Shown here: in pieces, positions 43,080 through 51,424 of the stretch
How the letters are laid out: each line of letters starts with the position of its first letter
Numbering within the stretch: position 1 is the first letter of the stretch
Assembly: GCF_013350005.1 (NCBI RefSeq)
Contig: NZ_JABVWW010000020.1
Span: 1-54,618, forward strand
Origin: Methylocystis silviterrae
GTDB lineage: Bacteria > Pseudomonadota > Alphaproteobacteria > Rhizobiales > Beijerinckiaceae
Length of the DNA stretch: 54,618 nucleotides
Direction: 5' to 3'
Notes under the pieces: generated by a model
The model's input: only the letters and a program-made list of their open reading frames with translations
Told to the model about the DNA's origin: nothing
The model's database searches: none
Translations under genes and position numbers: made by a program

Positions 43080-43511
43080 TTACGCCCGTTTGCGCAGATC
43101 CGTCGGCGAGTCGGTACGCTCACGCAGGGCGGGCAGAATGTTCCTGATTTTCTCGGCGCCATCGGCGCCAAGGATATTTTCGGCGCGCTTCACGACTTCG
43201 CGCACCAAAGCATCGGTCTGAGCTTCGCTGATTCCGAGCTTTTCGAGCTGTCCGGCAAGAATGTTCACATCGGCGCGGCCGTGCCCGATAAAGCTCGTCA
43301 TGCCTTCGATGACTTGTGTGACGCCGCCGTCGCGAACCGACTGCGCCGCCTCGATGTCTTGCTGCGCGCGCGGCATCTTGGCGATCATGACCTGCATATT
43401 GCCGGTCGTGTCCTTGTCGCGAAGGAAACCGAGTACAAGGCCGAGGGCCGCTTTGGCGACCGTCGGATCGAGTTTCGTCTCGGAGACGACGCTACTGGTA
43501 AGCTCTTCCAT
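43080..43511 (-). CDS. DUF2267/DUF2780-like protein B
   Basis: This encodes 143 residues: MEELTSSVVSETKLDPTVAK, AALGLVLGFLRDKDTTGNMQ, a middle with VTQVIEGMTSFIGHGRADVN, and the C-terminal KRAENILGADGAEKIRNILP. The first 45 residues align well with protein A, which shows tandem duplication. The start has GGAGGATGTCC upstream, a strong site. It lies between aspartokinase and protein A on the same strand. Confidence 0.72.
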   Translation of the reverse strand: MEELTSSVVSETKLDPTVAKAALGLVLGFLRDKDTTGNMQVMIAKMPRAQQDIEAAQSVRDGGVTQVIEGMTSFIGHGRADVNILAGQLEKLGISEAQTDALVREVVKRAENILGADGAEKIRNILPALRERTDSPTDLRKRA

Positions 43512-43591
43512 TGGACATCCTCCACGCGAACCATTGTGGTTGCTGTAGATGTCGCGGCGACGCTGGCCTTCAAGCGTCGCTATACAGCCGA

Positions 43592-44824
43592 CTAAGCGGC
43601 GTCGAGGCCGTAGAGCGAGTGCAGCGTGCGAACTGCGAGTTCGGTATACGCCTCGTCGATCAACACGGAAAATTTGATCTCCGACGTGGTGATGGCGCGG
43701 ATATTGACGCCCTTCTGTGACAGAGCGCGAAACGCCTGTGCGGCCACGCCGGCGTGGCTGCGCATGCCGATTCCGATCGCGGAAATCTTGGCGACGTCCT
43801 TTTCGCCAGTTATGCTCGCGAAGCCGATCGCGTCCTTGACCTTTTCGATGATTGCAAAGGCGCGCTCGTAATCAGCGGTTCCTACGGTGAAGGTCATGTC
43901 GGTCATGCCCTCCTCGGAGACGACCTGCACAATCATGTCGACGTTTATTCCCGCCTCGGCCAAGGGCATGAACACCGCCGCCGCGACGCCCGGCTTGTCG
44001 GCGACCCCCCGAAGCGTGATCTGCGCTTCGTCGCGCGAGAAGGCGATGCCTGTGACGACCTGGGCTTCCACAATGTCCTCCTCGTTGCAGATCAGCGTCC
44101 CCTGCCCCGGGTTTTCCGGGTCGTCGAAGGACGAGCGCACATAGGTCTGCACGCCATGCACCATCGCGACCTCGACCGAGCGCACCTGCAGGACCTTCGC
44201 GCCAAGCGACGCCATTTCCAGCATCTCTTCAAAAGCGATCTTGTCCATGCGCCGCGCCTTCGGCACGACGCGCGGATCGGTGGTGTAAACGCCATCAACG
44301 TCCGTATAGATATCGCAGCGCTTGGCCTTGATCGCCGCCGCGATGGCGACGGCGCTCGTGTCCGACCCGCCACGTCCGAGGGTTGTGATCCTCCCGGTTT
44401 CACGGTGCACGCCCTGAAAGCCGGCGACGACGGCGACTTCACCGCGGCTGAAGCCTTCAATGATGCCAGAGCCGTCGATCGATTCGATCCGCGCCGCGCC
44501 ATGCGTGGAGTTGGTGTAGATCGGCGCCTGCCAGCCGAGCCAGGAGCGCGCGGGCATCCCTGCCTTCTGCAACGCCATGGCGAGAAGCCCGGCCGTCACC
44601 TGTTCTCCCGAGGCGACGACCGCGTCATATTCGCGCTGGTCACAAAGCGGCGCCGCCTCCTTGCACCAGGCGACAAGCTCATTGGTCTTGCCGGCCATCG
44701 CCGAGACCACCACAGCGACCTCACGCCCAGCATCCACCTCGCGCTTCACATGGCGCGCGACATTGTGGATGCGTTCGACGGTGGCGACCGAGGTGCCGCC
44801 GAATTTCATAACCAGGCGTGACAT
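43592..44824 (-). CDS. lysC: Aspartokinase
   Basis: This encodes 410 residues from ATG 44824 (MSRLVMKFGGTSVATVERIH); open frame further upstream is antisense to ubiG. Kinase motifs are KFGGTSVA, GEQVTAGLLAMALQ, TTLGRGGSDTSAVAIAAAIK and DVDGVYTTDPRVVPKARR. Two C-terminal ACT domains (about 265-335 and 345-405) provide lysine/threonine feedback. It phosphorylates aspartate, the first step to Lys, Met, Thr and diaminopimelate. Confidence 0.96.
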   Translation of the reverse strand: MSRLVMKFGGTSVATVERIHNVARHVKREVDAGREVAVVVSAMAGKTNELVAWCKEAAPLCDQREYDAVVASGEQVTAGLLAMALQKAGMPARSWLGWQAPIYTNSTHGAARIESIDGSGIIEGFSRGEVAVVAGFQGVHRETGRITTLGRGGSDTSAVAIAAAIKAKRCDIYTDVDGVYTTDPRVVPKARRMDKIAFEEMLEMASLGAKVLQVRSVEVAMVHGVQTYVRSSFDDPENPGQGTLICNEEDIVEAQVVTGIAFSRDEAQITLRGVADKPGVAAAVFMPLAEAGINVDMIVQVVSEEGMTDMTFTVGTADYERAFAIIEKVKDAIGFASITGEKDVAKISAIGIGMRSHAGVAAQAFRALSQKGVNIRAITTSEIKFSVLIDEAYTELAVRTLHSLYGLDAA

Positions 44825-44922
44825 GAAGACCGAAAATGGGCGAGGCGCTCGCGTCCCGCAGGAAGCGGCGCTATATGTGTCCGCGTCGGCGGACCTGTCA
44901 ACGGCAGCGCTCCGCCAAGGGT

Positions 44923-44993
44923 TCATGCGCAAGTTCCTTGTCCTTCGAGGCGCGCGCTTTGCGCGCCCCTCAGGATGAGGAGCTTGCGCATGA
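44923..44993. repeat. 71-bp palindromic repeat overlapping the ubiG start
   Basis: Arms TCATGCGCAAG (44923-44933) and CTTGCGCATGA (44983-44993) are perfect complements. Inner complementary parts TCCTTCGAGG...CCTCAGGATGA and GGCGCGC...GCGCGCC extend the stem. The motif CCTTCGAGGCGCGC...CCTCAGGATGAGG is reminiscent of a common interspersed repeat of Hyphomicrobiales. The ubiG ribosome-binding site and ATG 44990 lie in the right arm. Confidence 0.8.
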
Positions 44994-45805
44994 TTCTCCG
45001 CATCTTCGCGAGGTTCCTCTTGCCCCACCAGTCCGCTCCCCATTCCGCCAGCGTCGACCCCGAAGACGTCGCGCGTTTCAACCGCCTGGCCGAGCTCTGG
45101 TGGGACAAGAATGGCAAAATGGGCATTCTCCACGAGATCAATCCCATTCGGGTCGCCTATATCCGCGATCACGTGCGCCGGTTCATCCGACATGACGCCA
45201 GCGCGCTGAACGCGCCGGGAGATCGACCGCTGGAGGGCGTACGCATCGCCGATATCGGCTGCGGCGGCGGCATATTGAGCGAGTCGCTGGCTCAGCTCGG
45301 CGCTCATGTGACCGGGGTCGATCCCGCGCCCAACAACATCGCCATCGCGCAACGACATGCCGAAACGTCCGGGCTGGACATCGATTATCGCAATATCACC
45401 GCCGAAGACCTCGCCGCGGCCGGCGAGCAGTTCGACGCGGTGGCGGCGCTCGAAGTCATCGAGCATGTGGAAGGGCCCCGCGAGTTCGTCGCCATGCTGG
45501 GGCGGCTGCTGAAGCCCGGCGGGCTGCTCTTTCTGGCGACGATCGACCGGACGACGAAAAGCTATCTGCTGGCCATCGTCGCCGCCGAATATGTGCTCGG
45601 CTGGGTGCCGAAAGGCACCCATAACCATGACAAATTCATCCGCCCGGACGAACTCTCGTCATGGGTGCGTCACGGCGGCATGCGGGAAATCGATCGTGTC
45701 GGGATGAGCTTCCAGCCGCTGACCAGAAGCTGGCGAAAAAGCCACGATACGGACGTTAATTATCTGATGGCCGCCAAAAAAGAGGAACGCTCGCGCCGCG
45801 GCTGA
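44990..45805 (+). CDS. ubiG: Ubiquinone biosynthesis O-methyltransferase
   Basis: This encodes 271 residues from ATG 44990, seven bases after AGGAG; ATG 44975 is an alternative. Motifs are VDPEDVARFNRLAELWWDKN, NPIRVAYIRDHV, SAM motif I IADIGCGGGILSESLAQLGA, VTGVDPAPNNIAIAQRHAE and ALEVIEHVEGPREFV. The late block GWVPKGTHNHDKFIRPDEL is specific to UbiG. It performs both O-methylations in ubiquinone synthesis. Its start region lies within a palindromic repeat, which could affect translation initiation. Confidence 0.95.
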   Translation: MILRIFARFLLPHQSAPHSASVDPEDVARFNRLAELWWDKNGKMGILHEINPIRVAYIRDHVRRFIRHDASALNAPGDRPLEGVRIADIGCGGGILSESLAQLGAHVTGVDPAPNNIAIAQRHAETSGLDIDYRNITAEDLAAAGEQFDAVAALEVIEHVEGPREFVAMLGRLLKPGGLLFLATIDRTTKSYLLAIVAAEYVLGWVPKGTHNHDKFIRPDELSSWVRHGGMREIDRVGMSFQPLTRSWRKSHDTDVNYLMAAKKEERSRRG

Positions 45806-45863
45806 ACTGTCCGCTTGCGGACAAGGCCCTTTCGTCCAGAACGAAAACGGAGGGACGAATTCC

Positions 45864-48800
45864 TCACCAGGCCATTCGTACGCCGCCGGTAAATGCGTGC
45901 GCGTTGTCGCGGTCGGTGAAATTGCCTTCATAGCGGAAATAGAGGGAGGTCGCGGCAGCGACCGCAGTGTTCGCCGAAAAACCGACCACCGCGCCGTCGC
46001 GCCTCGGCGCAATGCCATAAGTCGTAAACGAAATCGGCGGCGCGCCGACGAATGATGCGCTTACCGGACGGGCTGCGTCGGCATATTCGTGGCTCCAGTT
46101 CAGCCTGAACTGCAAGGCGAGCTTCTCGCGCCAACCGAGATCGATGAAACCGCCGATCTGAGCGCCGATCACCGAGCGCGCCGAGCTGGTCGTCTGCCGC
46201 GCCACGCTGAGGTTGATCGATTGCGCGCCCGTCTCGCTGAAGGCGTTCTGAACGCCTGTATAGGCCTGGAGGCGGGCGAACGGCGTCACATAGGCGTTCG
46301 CCGCCGTGCCCAAGTCGATCCGATAGCCCGTCTCGGCCTGGCCGTAAAACTGATTGGCGCCGGCGACGCCGTTCGCGACGCGCTGAGGCAGTCCGGGAAG
46401 GAAGATGCTGCGCCACATTTTGTTGGCGCTGTAGGCGTAGCCGGCGAGCGCGTCGGCGTAGATCGGCCCTTCGGCGTAACCCCCATAGAGGCCCGTCAGA
46501 ACAGTGTCTGATCCGCCCTTGGCGTTGAAGCCGCCGATCCATTGACTGCCCGCGAGATAACCCGCTGTGACGCCGACCCGCACATTGGGCGTGATCGTCC
46601 GGTCGACCCCAACGGCAACGCCGCCAAAATTATATGTGACTCTGCCCGTGCTTCCGGCTGCGCCGACGGCGCCCAGTCCTCCCAGAGGACCGCCCCAAAC
46701 GCTCCAAACGGGACGGGACGTCGCATCGCAAGCATATTTGCACGGTTCGGCCAGCGCATACCAGGCGCCGTTCGTCGAGCTGCGGCTGGCCTGATCGGCA
46801 AAATTATTCATGTTCGCAAAATTATTCATAAAGAGCTGCGCGCCCTGCACCATGGCGCTCGAAAATGCGGCGTATTCATTGCCGCTCATCGCGTTCAGCG
46901 CCGCTTGGCCCTGGGCGCTGGAAGTGGTGTTGACGGCCAGAGCGCCGAGCACCGCGGCGAAATCGCCGATGGCCATGTTGACGCCGGCGTCTAGCGCCGC
47001 GCCGACGGCTAACTGCGTCTGCGTGCGGGCCGCCGCTGCAAACCCACCAACCTGCGTGTTCAGATAGACGCTGTTGGAATCATAGCTCAGGCTCGATTGC
47101 AGAAAGGGATAGTTCTCGTTGACCGAGGCATAGGCCCCGGTGAGGCCGCCGGCGGCGTTCAGGATGCGGTACGTCGTACGCATGCCGAGAATAGAGCCCG
47201 GCATGGCATAGACATTGACCGCGCCGCCCTGGATCGTAGCCGCGCCGCCGACATTGATGAGATCGCTTCCGTCGCCTTGGACCTCGACCAGGTACGAGCT
47301 GCCCGCCTGTTGCGTGTAATCGCCGGCGATTATAAGCGTGCCGATTGAGTTGCCTGGCGCGATCACGCCGCCGTTGAGGACGTCGCCGTTTATCTCGCCG
47401 CCGCCCGCCAGCACGCCCGCGTTGACGAAGTCTCCATTCACCTGATTGTTATTGGTGAAAAGCCCGAAATTAGAAACATTGCCGGCGATCACGCCAGTGT
47501 TGGTCGCGGCGCCGCCATTGACGAGGTCGCTCAGCATGTCGCCTGTGTTCGAGAGCGTTCCCAGATTTACGAGCGAAGCGTTGACCGACTGAAAGACGCC
47601 GCCGTTGACGAGCGTCGAACCATGGGCCACCCGATAGCCGCCGCCGGTGATGAAACTCGCGCCCGGCATGGTCGTGAGATCGCCGACCATCGTTCCGCTC
47701 AACCCCAGCGTCGCGCAGCCAATGCCGGGAGCGCAACCGACCGTGGTGCCGCCGGTGTAAGTGTTATCGCCGCCGAGCACCAGCGTGCCGGAACCGGAAA
47801 GCGCCAGCCCGCCGCTGCCGCTAATATTGTTGCTCCAGAAATCGAAGGCGTGGAACCCCTGCTTCGAGGCGTCCATGATCACCGACACCGTCCCAGAATT
47901 AAAGGCGCCATAGCCGCCCGCAGCCGCATAAAGATTCAGCCGCGCCCAGCCGCTGCCGTCATCGAGCGGCACGCCCGCCGGCAGCAGGGTCGACGTCAGA
48001 ATATCAAGCTGCTGAGAGGCGCTGAGATAGGGAAAGCGCGAAGCGATCAAGAGATTGGAATTCGCAGGCGCAACATTCGTGCTGGTCGCCGGCAAGATCG
48101 ACGGCAGACCATAAGTCGACTGCAACGCATAGGCCTGATTGGCGGCAGTGAGAGCGCTGGCGGTCGGGAAAACGCCATTGGCGATGCAATTCGCCACGGC
48201 CGCGCCGGCACAGTCGGCATAGGGCACGGCAATGGCGGATTCGCCCGCCGCGTCGCGGAGGTGTTCTTGCAGGTCCGTATAAAGTTCCTTGAACTGCGCG
48301 GCGAAATCGCCGCCGTCTGTATAATATTTGTAGGCGTCGGCGTAGAGCGGCTCGCCGGCCATGAGCTGCGTTATGACGTAATAGGAGAGAACCCGCCCGC
48401 CGATGATGTCGAGCGGATAGTGCACGCCCAGAATGTTCCGACTGAGGCCGAACTGCTGGGCTGACACCATCATGCTCTGATACGCCTGAGGCGCCAGCAT
48501 GGCGTAGTAAAGGGCCGAAGTGTTGCCCATGATCGAATGGCCGCTGGGGAACGACGGCACGGTTTGGTTAATGTCCCATCCCAAGCAGTTCGTGTCCGGC
48601 GATGCGGTCGCGCAGTTCGGATTCGTGAACGGATTGTCGGCGATGGCGCTCGACACCTGATAGGGGCGCAGGTCGTTGGTGAACGGATTGGAGACCGAGC
48701 CGCCCCAGTTCGTGACGAGATCGCGCTGCTGTACGTAATAGTCGTTGTAAGAGTGGAAATTGTCCTTGAGCGTGCCGATTTGTTCGATGTGGTCTCTCAG

Positions 48801-49358
48801 CTTAGCCAGCACGCCCTCGATCTGTGTGTAGACCGGAGCCGGGGAAGCATCGGTCAATTCGCTGGCGATCGTCGTCGCCAAAGGAGCGTTGATCGCTACG
48901 CTCGGAAATTTGGTGAATGAGGATGCGTTGAGCGGATAGGCGCTCGACGTCGAAATCATGCCCCAGAGATTGGCTTGCACCGTTATGAAGGGGCCCGTAA
49001 TTTGATTGAGCTTCGCCTGATCGCGCTGGTTTTGCGTTGCGCCGGCATAGATGGCGTTAATGGCCGCGAGATTTCGGTCGAGCAGGTCTTTTCCCGCGGG
49101 CGAGTTAGGATATCCGGCGAAAATCTGAAGCAGCGCGGATTGATCGCTCGTCAGGCGCTCGCAGTAATAACGCTCCTCCGGGTTGGAGAGCTGCGCGCAA
49201 TTCTCCTGAGCTGAAATCGGCGTAAGGCCGGCAACAAGAAAGAGCTGCGCGAAGGCGACGGCTGTGAGCCGCGCGCCAGCCCGGCGCAGACGCCGGAATA
49301 TGGCGCGAGGCGCACGCCAACCAACGGCAAACTCCGCTACGATCACAGACGTCCCCAT
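45864..49358 (-). CDS. Autotransporter with a PAP2-type acid phosphatase passenger
   Basis: This encodes 1164 residues. After a long signal-like N-terminus (to about residue 50, SAQEN), residues about 60-440 form a class A acid phosphatase/PAP2 domain. Its three motif parts are NDLRP (about 238), PSFPSGHSIMGN (about 275) and SRNILGVHYPLDIIGGR (about 315), with catalytic His residues present. A beta-helical passenger with Gly/Asn-rich repeats follows (about 540-740; GSGTLVLGGDNTYTGGTTVG, GGVIAPGNSIGTLIIAGDYT). The C-terminal beta-barrel domain (about 880-1164) ends GGVRMAW with an aromatic residue. It likely displays or releases a phosphatase outside the cell. It is monocistronic and divergent from the IalB-like gene. 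Confidence 0.92.
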   Translation of the reverse strand: MGTSVIVAEFAVGWRAPRAIFRRLRRAGARLTAVAFAQLFLVAGLTPISAQENCAQLSNPEERYYCERLTSDQSALLQIFAGYPNSPAGKDLLDRNLAAINAIYAGATQNQRDQAKLNQITGPFITVQANLWGMISTSSAYPLNASSFTKFPSVAINAPLATTIASELTDASPAPVYTQIEGVLAKLRDHIEQIGTLKDNFHSYNDYYVQQRDLVTNWGGSVSNPFTNDLRPYQVSSAIADNPFTNPNCATASPDTNCLGWDINQTVPSFPSGHSIMGNTSALYYAMLAPQAYQSMMVSAQQFGLSRNILGVHYPLDIIGGRVLSYYVITQLMAGEPLYADAYKYYTDGGDFAAQFKELYTDLQEHLRDAAGESAIAVPYADCAGAAVANCIANGVFPTASALTAANQAYALQSTYGLPSILPATSTNVAPANSNLLIASRFPYLSASQQLDILTSTLLPAGVPLDDGSGWARLNLYAAAGGYGAFNSGTVSVIMDASKQGFHAFDFWSNNISGSGGLALSGSGTLVLGGDNTYTGGTTVGCAPGIGCATLGLSGTMVGDLTTMPGASFITGGGYRVAHGSTLVNGGVFQSVNASLVNLGTLSNTGDMLSDLVNGGAATNTGVIAGNVSNFGLFTNNNQVNGDFVNAGVLAGGGEINGDVLNGGVIAPGNSIGTLIIAGDYTQQAGSSYLVEVQGDGSDLINVGGAATIQGGAVNVYAMPGSILGMRTTYRILNAAGGLTGAYASVNENYPFLQSSLSYDSNSVYLNTQVGGFAAAARTQTQLAVGAALDAGVNMAIGDFAAVLGALAVNTTSSAQGQAALNAMSGNEYAAFSSAMVQGAQLFMNNFANMNNFADQASRSSTNGAWYALAEPCKYACDATSRPVWSVWGGPLGGLGAVGAAGSTGRVTYNFGGVAVGVDRTITPNVRVGVTAGYLAGSQWIGGFNAKGGSDTVLTGLYGGYAEGPIYADALAGYAYSANKMWRSIFLPGLPQRVANGVAGANQFYGQAETGYRIDLGTAANAYVTPFARLQAYTGVQNAFSETGAQSINLSVARQTTSSARSVIGAQIGGFIDLGWREKLALQFRLNWSHEYADAARPVSASFVGAPPISFTTYGIAPRRDGAVVGFSANTAVAAATSLYFRYEGNFTDRDNAHAFTGGVRMAW

Positions 49359-49495
49359 AGCTCGGCTATGAAAAAGCAGTGGCGTACGCGCTTGTCAATA
49401 GCAGAGTTCAAGCTCAACAGGGCCGGAGCCCAACGCCTTCGAGCTTTGCTTTAGGCTCTTGTTCACGCCCCCCACCATCGTTAGAATCCGCGCCT

Positions 49496-50137
49496 ATGCT
49501 TAGGAAGTGTCGCACATGCTCCCGTCTTCTCGTCGCTGTCGCCGCCATCGGATTGGCGATCGCCTTCGCTTTTAACGCTGCCGAAGCGAAGCCCAAGCCG
49601 GGCGCCGAAGACGCCCCGGCCGAGGATGCAAACGCCAAAAAGCGGAAGCCGGCCAAAAACGAAAAAGCCGAGAAGCCGGCCGACAAAGGCTCGGACAAGC
49701 CCGAGCAGCTCGGCAGCTATGGGGAATGGGGCGCCTACGCCGCCCAGAACGGGCGCAGCAGGACCTGCTATGCGCTCGGACAGCCCAAGGAGCGGACGCC
49801 AAAAGCGAAGCTCAAGGACGCCTCCGCCTACATTTTTATCTCGACACGGCCGGCGGAAAATATCCACAACGAGGTCGCGATCAATCTGGGCTATCCGACC
49901 AAGGACGGCTCCGCCGCGATCGCCGACATCGACGGCGACAGTTACGAACTGATCACCAAGGGAACGAACGCCTGGGTGAAGGATCAGTCGCGGGAGCGCG
50001 AATTCGTCGGCGCGATGCGCGGCGGCGCCAAGCTCATCGTCAAGGCCGCTTCGTCGAAAGGGACAAGCACCACCGACAGCTATTCGCTCAAGGGATTGTC
50101 GGACGCGCTGGCCCGCGCCGTGCAGGAGTGCAAGTAG
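49496..50137 (+). CDS. IalB-like secreted protein
   Basis: This encodes 213 residues from ATG 49496 (MLRKCRTCSRLLVAVAAIGL). The signal peptide is followed by a Lys/Ala/Pro/Glu-rich linker (about 33-70), then the invasion-associated locus B fold: GSYGEWGAYAAQNGRSRTCY, YIFISTRPAENIHNEVAINL, DGDSYELITKGTNAWVKDQS, with a final Cys (AVQECK) likely bonded to the earlier Cys. IalB-family proteins are periplasmic or outer-membrane associated; the function in free-living species is unknown. Confidence 0.85.
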   Translation: MLRKCRTCSRLLVAVAAIGLAIAFAFNAAEAKPKPGAEDAPAEDANAKKRKPAKNEKAEKPADKGSDKPEQLGSYGEWGAYAAQNGRSRTCYALGQPKERTPKAKLKDASAYIFISTRPAENIHNEVAINLGYPTKDGSAAIADIDGDSYELITKGTNAWVKDQSREREFVGAMRGGAKLIVKAASSKGTSTTDSYSLKGLSDALARAVQECK

Positions 50138-50140
50138 ATC

Positions 50141-50689
50141 CTACCGCGGCCGGACGGCCGTTATCGGACCGTTGTTGACCGACGCCGCGATTGAGCGGAT
50201 CTCCGTCGCCACGCCAGGATATTTCGACGCCAGTTGATCGAGATCGCCGATTTCGACGTCCTGCGGCGTGACGCCCGGCCATTCGGTGCTGGCGCCGAAA
50301 AACCAGCGTCCGCCGCCCAAAAGCCGCGCCGTGTGAAAAGTGTCGCCGGGAATCAGCAGCTGAACGCTCTGGCCGGCGCGCAGATCCGGTCCAACCACCA
50401 CGCGCTCGGTCGAGCCGTCGCCATGCAGCATGAACAGCTCCAGCGGATCGCCCAGATAATAGTGATAGAGCTGATCGTTGCGGATTCGGTGCAGCCGAAC
50501 CGGCGCGTGCGGCGTCACCAGAAAGTAGAGCGCTGAACCCGCCGGCCCGCTGCGCGCGAAGGGCGGCGGCAAAGCGTCCGCGCCGAAGGACAGCTTGCTC
50601 GTATAGGTGATGCGGACGAAGCCGCATGTCGCGTTGGGCTCGAGCGCGAGCAGATCGACGATCTCTTCATAGCTCAGAGCTTCGGACAT
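50141..50689 (-). CDS. Cupin superfamily protein (DUF985/cupin_5)
   Basis: This encodes 182 residues from ATG 50689 (MSEALSYEEIVDLLALEPNA). Cupin_5 blocks are EPNATCGFVRITYTSKL, SALYFLVTPHAPVRLHRIRN, DQLYHYYLGDPLELFMLHGD and PGDTFHTARLLGGGRWFFGA with ASTEWPGV. Histidines in HYYLG and TFH could bind metal. The family includes putative sugar epimerase-like proteins; no substrate is suggested by context. It converges with the IalB-like gene, 3 bp apart. Confidence 0.88.
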   Translation of the reverse strand: MSEALSYEEIVDLLALEPNATCGFVRITYTSKLSFGADALPPPFARSGPAGSALYFLVTPHAPVRLHRIRNDQLYHYYLGDPLELFMLHGDGSTERVVVGPDLRAGQSVQLLIPGDTFHTARLLGGGRWFFGASTEWPGVTPQDVEIGDLDQLASKYPGVATEIRSIAASVNNGPITAVRPR

Positions 50690-51003
50690 GGCCGACCCTA
50701 CCGTTTGGACGAATGGCGATGGCGGATCATTCGATAACACGTGGGCAAGCTGAACGGCAGGCCTTCCGACCCATCGGGCGACGCCTGGGTCCACCAAGTA
50801 TAAATCTCATGATACCAAGTATTTGACCAACAGAAATACTGTCTGTGGTCCTTGTTTCTATGGACCGTTTCCGCAGACTACGCCCAGCCATGGCAGTCCC
50901 CCTGTAGCTGTCCTGGTGGACGGCGGCGGTTTTCATCGCTGCATCATCCGTCGCCGTCCCTGTCCTTCCGGCAAAAGCCGAACAACACAAATGGGAGAGG
51001 CAA
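50690..51003 (+). promoter_or_regulatory. Regulatory region and leader of the small membrane protein gene
   Basis: This 314-bp gap is more AT-rich near 50790-50860. The 9-mer ACCAAGTAT occurs twice in the same orientation (50793-50801 and 50814-50822), 21 bp apart, two helical turns, as in activator sites. A leader hairpin is formed by GGACGGCGGCGG (50918-50929) and CCGTCGCCGTCC (50948-50959), complementary at 11 of 12 positions. The region ends in GGGAGAGG five bases before the ATG of the small gene. I could not place a confident promoter. Confidence 0.5.
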
Positions 51004-51168
51004 ATGGCCGTTAATGTTCACGACGGCGAAGTCGGCAAGATCCTCGTGTATCTGATCGGCTTCACCGCTTTCGTCATCGTCGCTCTTACCTGGGTTCCGC
51101 ATTGGATCTCGCCTGACAGCGCGAACATCACCGGAAACACCGGCAACACGGCGCGCATGATCGAGTGA
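51004..51168 (+). CDS. 54-residue single-helix membrane protein, unknown
   Basis: The product reads MAVNVHDGEVGKILVYLIGF, TAFVIVALTWVPHWISPDSA and then NITGNTGNTARMIE. One hydrophobic helix spans about residues 12-32 and ends in an aromatic belt WVPHWIS; the tail is Asn/Thr/Gly-rich. The ribosome-binding site GGGAGAGG is very strong. A leader hairpin lies 45 bases upstream and a perfect 11-bp stem-loop follows six bases after the stop, so the gene forms its own compact unit before tRNA-Gly. The layout resembles genes for abundant small subunits of membrane complexes. The helix has no His as light-harvesting subunits would. I cannot assign a family. Confidence 0.75.
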   Translation: MAVNVHDGEVGKILVYLIGFTAFVIVALTWVPHWISPDSANITGNTGNTARMIE

Positions 51169-51173
51169 CGTCG

Positions 51174-51207
51174 CGACGCTCCGGGAGCCGTCCCTTCCGG
51201 AGCGTCG
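51174..51207 (+). terminator. Stem-loop after the small membrane protein gene
   Basis: CGACGCTCCGG (51174-51184) and CCGGAGCGTCG (51197-51207) form a perfect 11-bp stem with a 12-base loop, starting six bases after the stop codon. No U-tract follows, so it may protect the mRNA 3' end or act with another termination factor rather than as a classic intrinsic terminator. Confidence 0.75.
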
Positions 51208-51300
51208 ACGCAGGCGCGTCGCGCCAGTTGCAAAGCAAATTCGTTTCCGGCATAACGACGCCGCGACGGTTCGGCGTTACGCATGACCGGCGCGACGGAT

Positions 51301-51375
51301 GCGGGTGTAGCTCAGGGGTAGAGCACAACCTTGCCAAGGTTGGGGTCGAGGGTTCGAATCCCTTCGCCCGCTCCA
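51301..51375 (+). tRNA. tRNA-Gly (anticodon GCC)
   Basis: The 75-nt cloverleaf has acceptor GCGGGTG with CGCCCGC (one U-G), D-arm GCTC...GAGC, anticodon stem CAACC/GGTTG around TTGCCAA (anticodon GCC), T-arm GAGGG-TTCGAAT-CCCTT and an encoded CCA. It decodes GGC/GGU. Confidence 0.95.
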
Positions 51376-51424
51376 ATTCAACGCGCTCCGCGAATTCGCC
51401 CCCACTTGCGGAGACCGGGGTCAG

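Noticed and set aside
43592-45628. A 678-residue fusion extending aspartokinase upstream
   Set aside because: The extra 268 residues are antisense to ubiG and resemble no family; aspartokinase starts at 44824.
51004-51168. Small membrane protein as a light-harvesting alpha or beta subunit
   Set aside because: Size and gene layout fit, but there is no conserved His in the helix to bind bacteriochlorophyll and no puf/puc neighbours.
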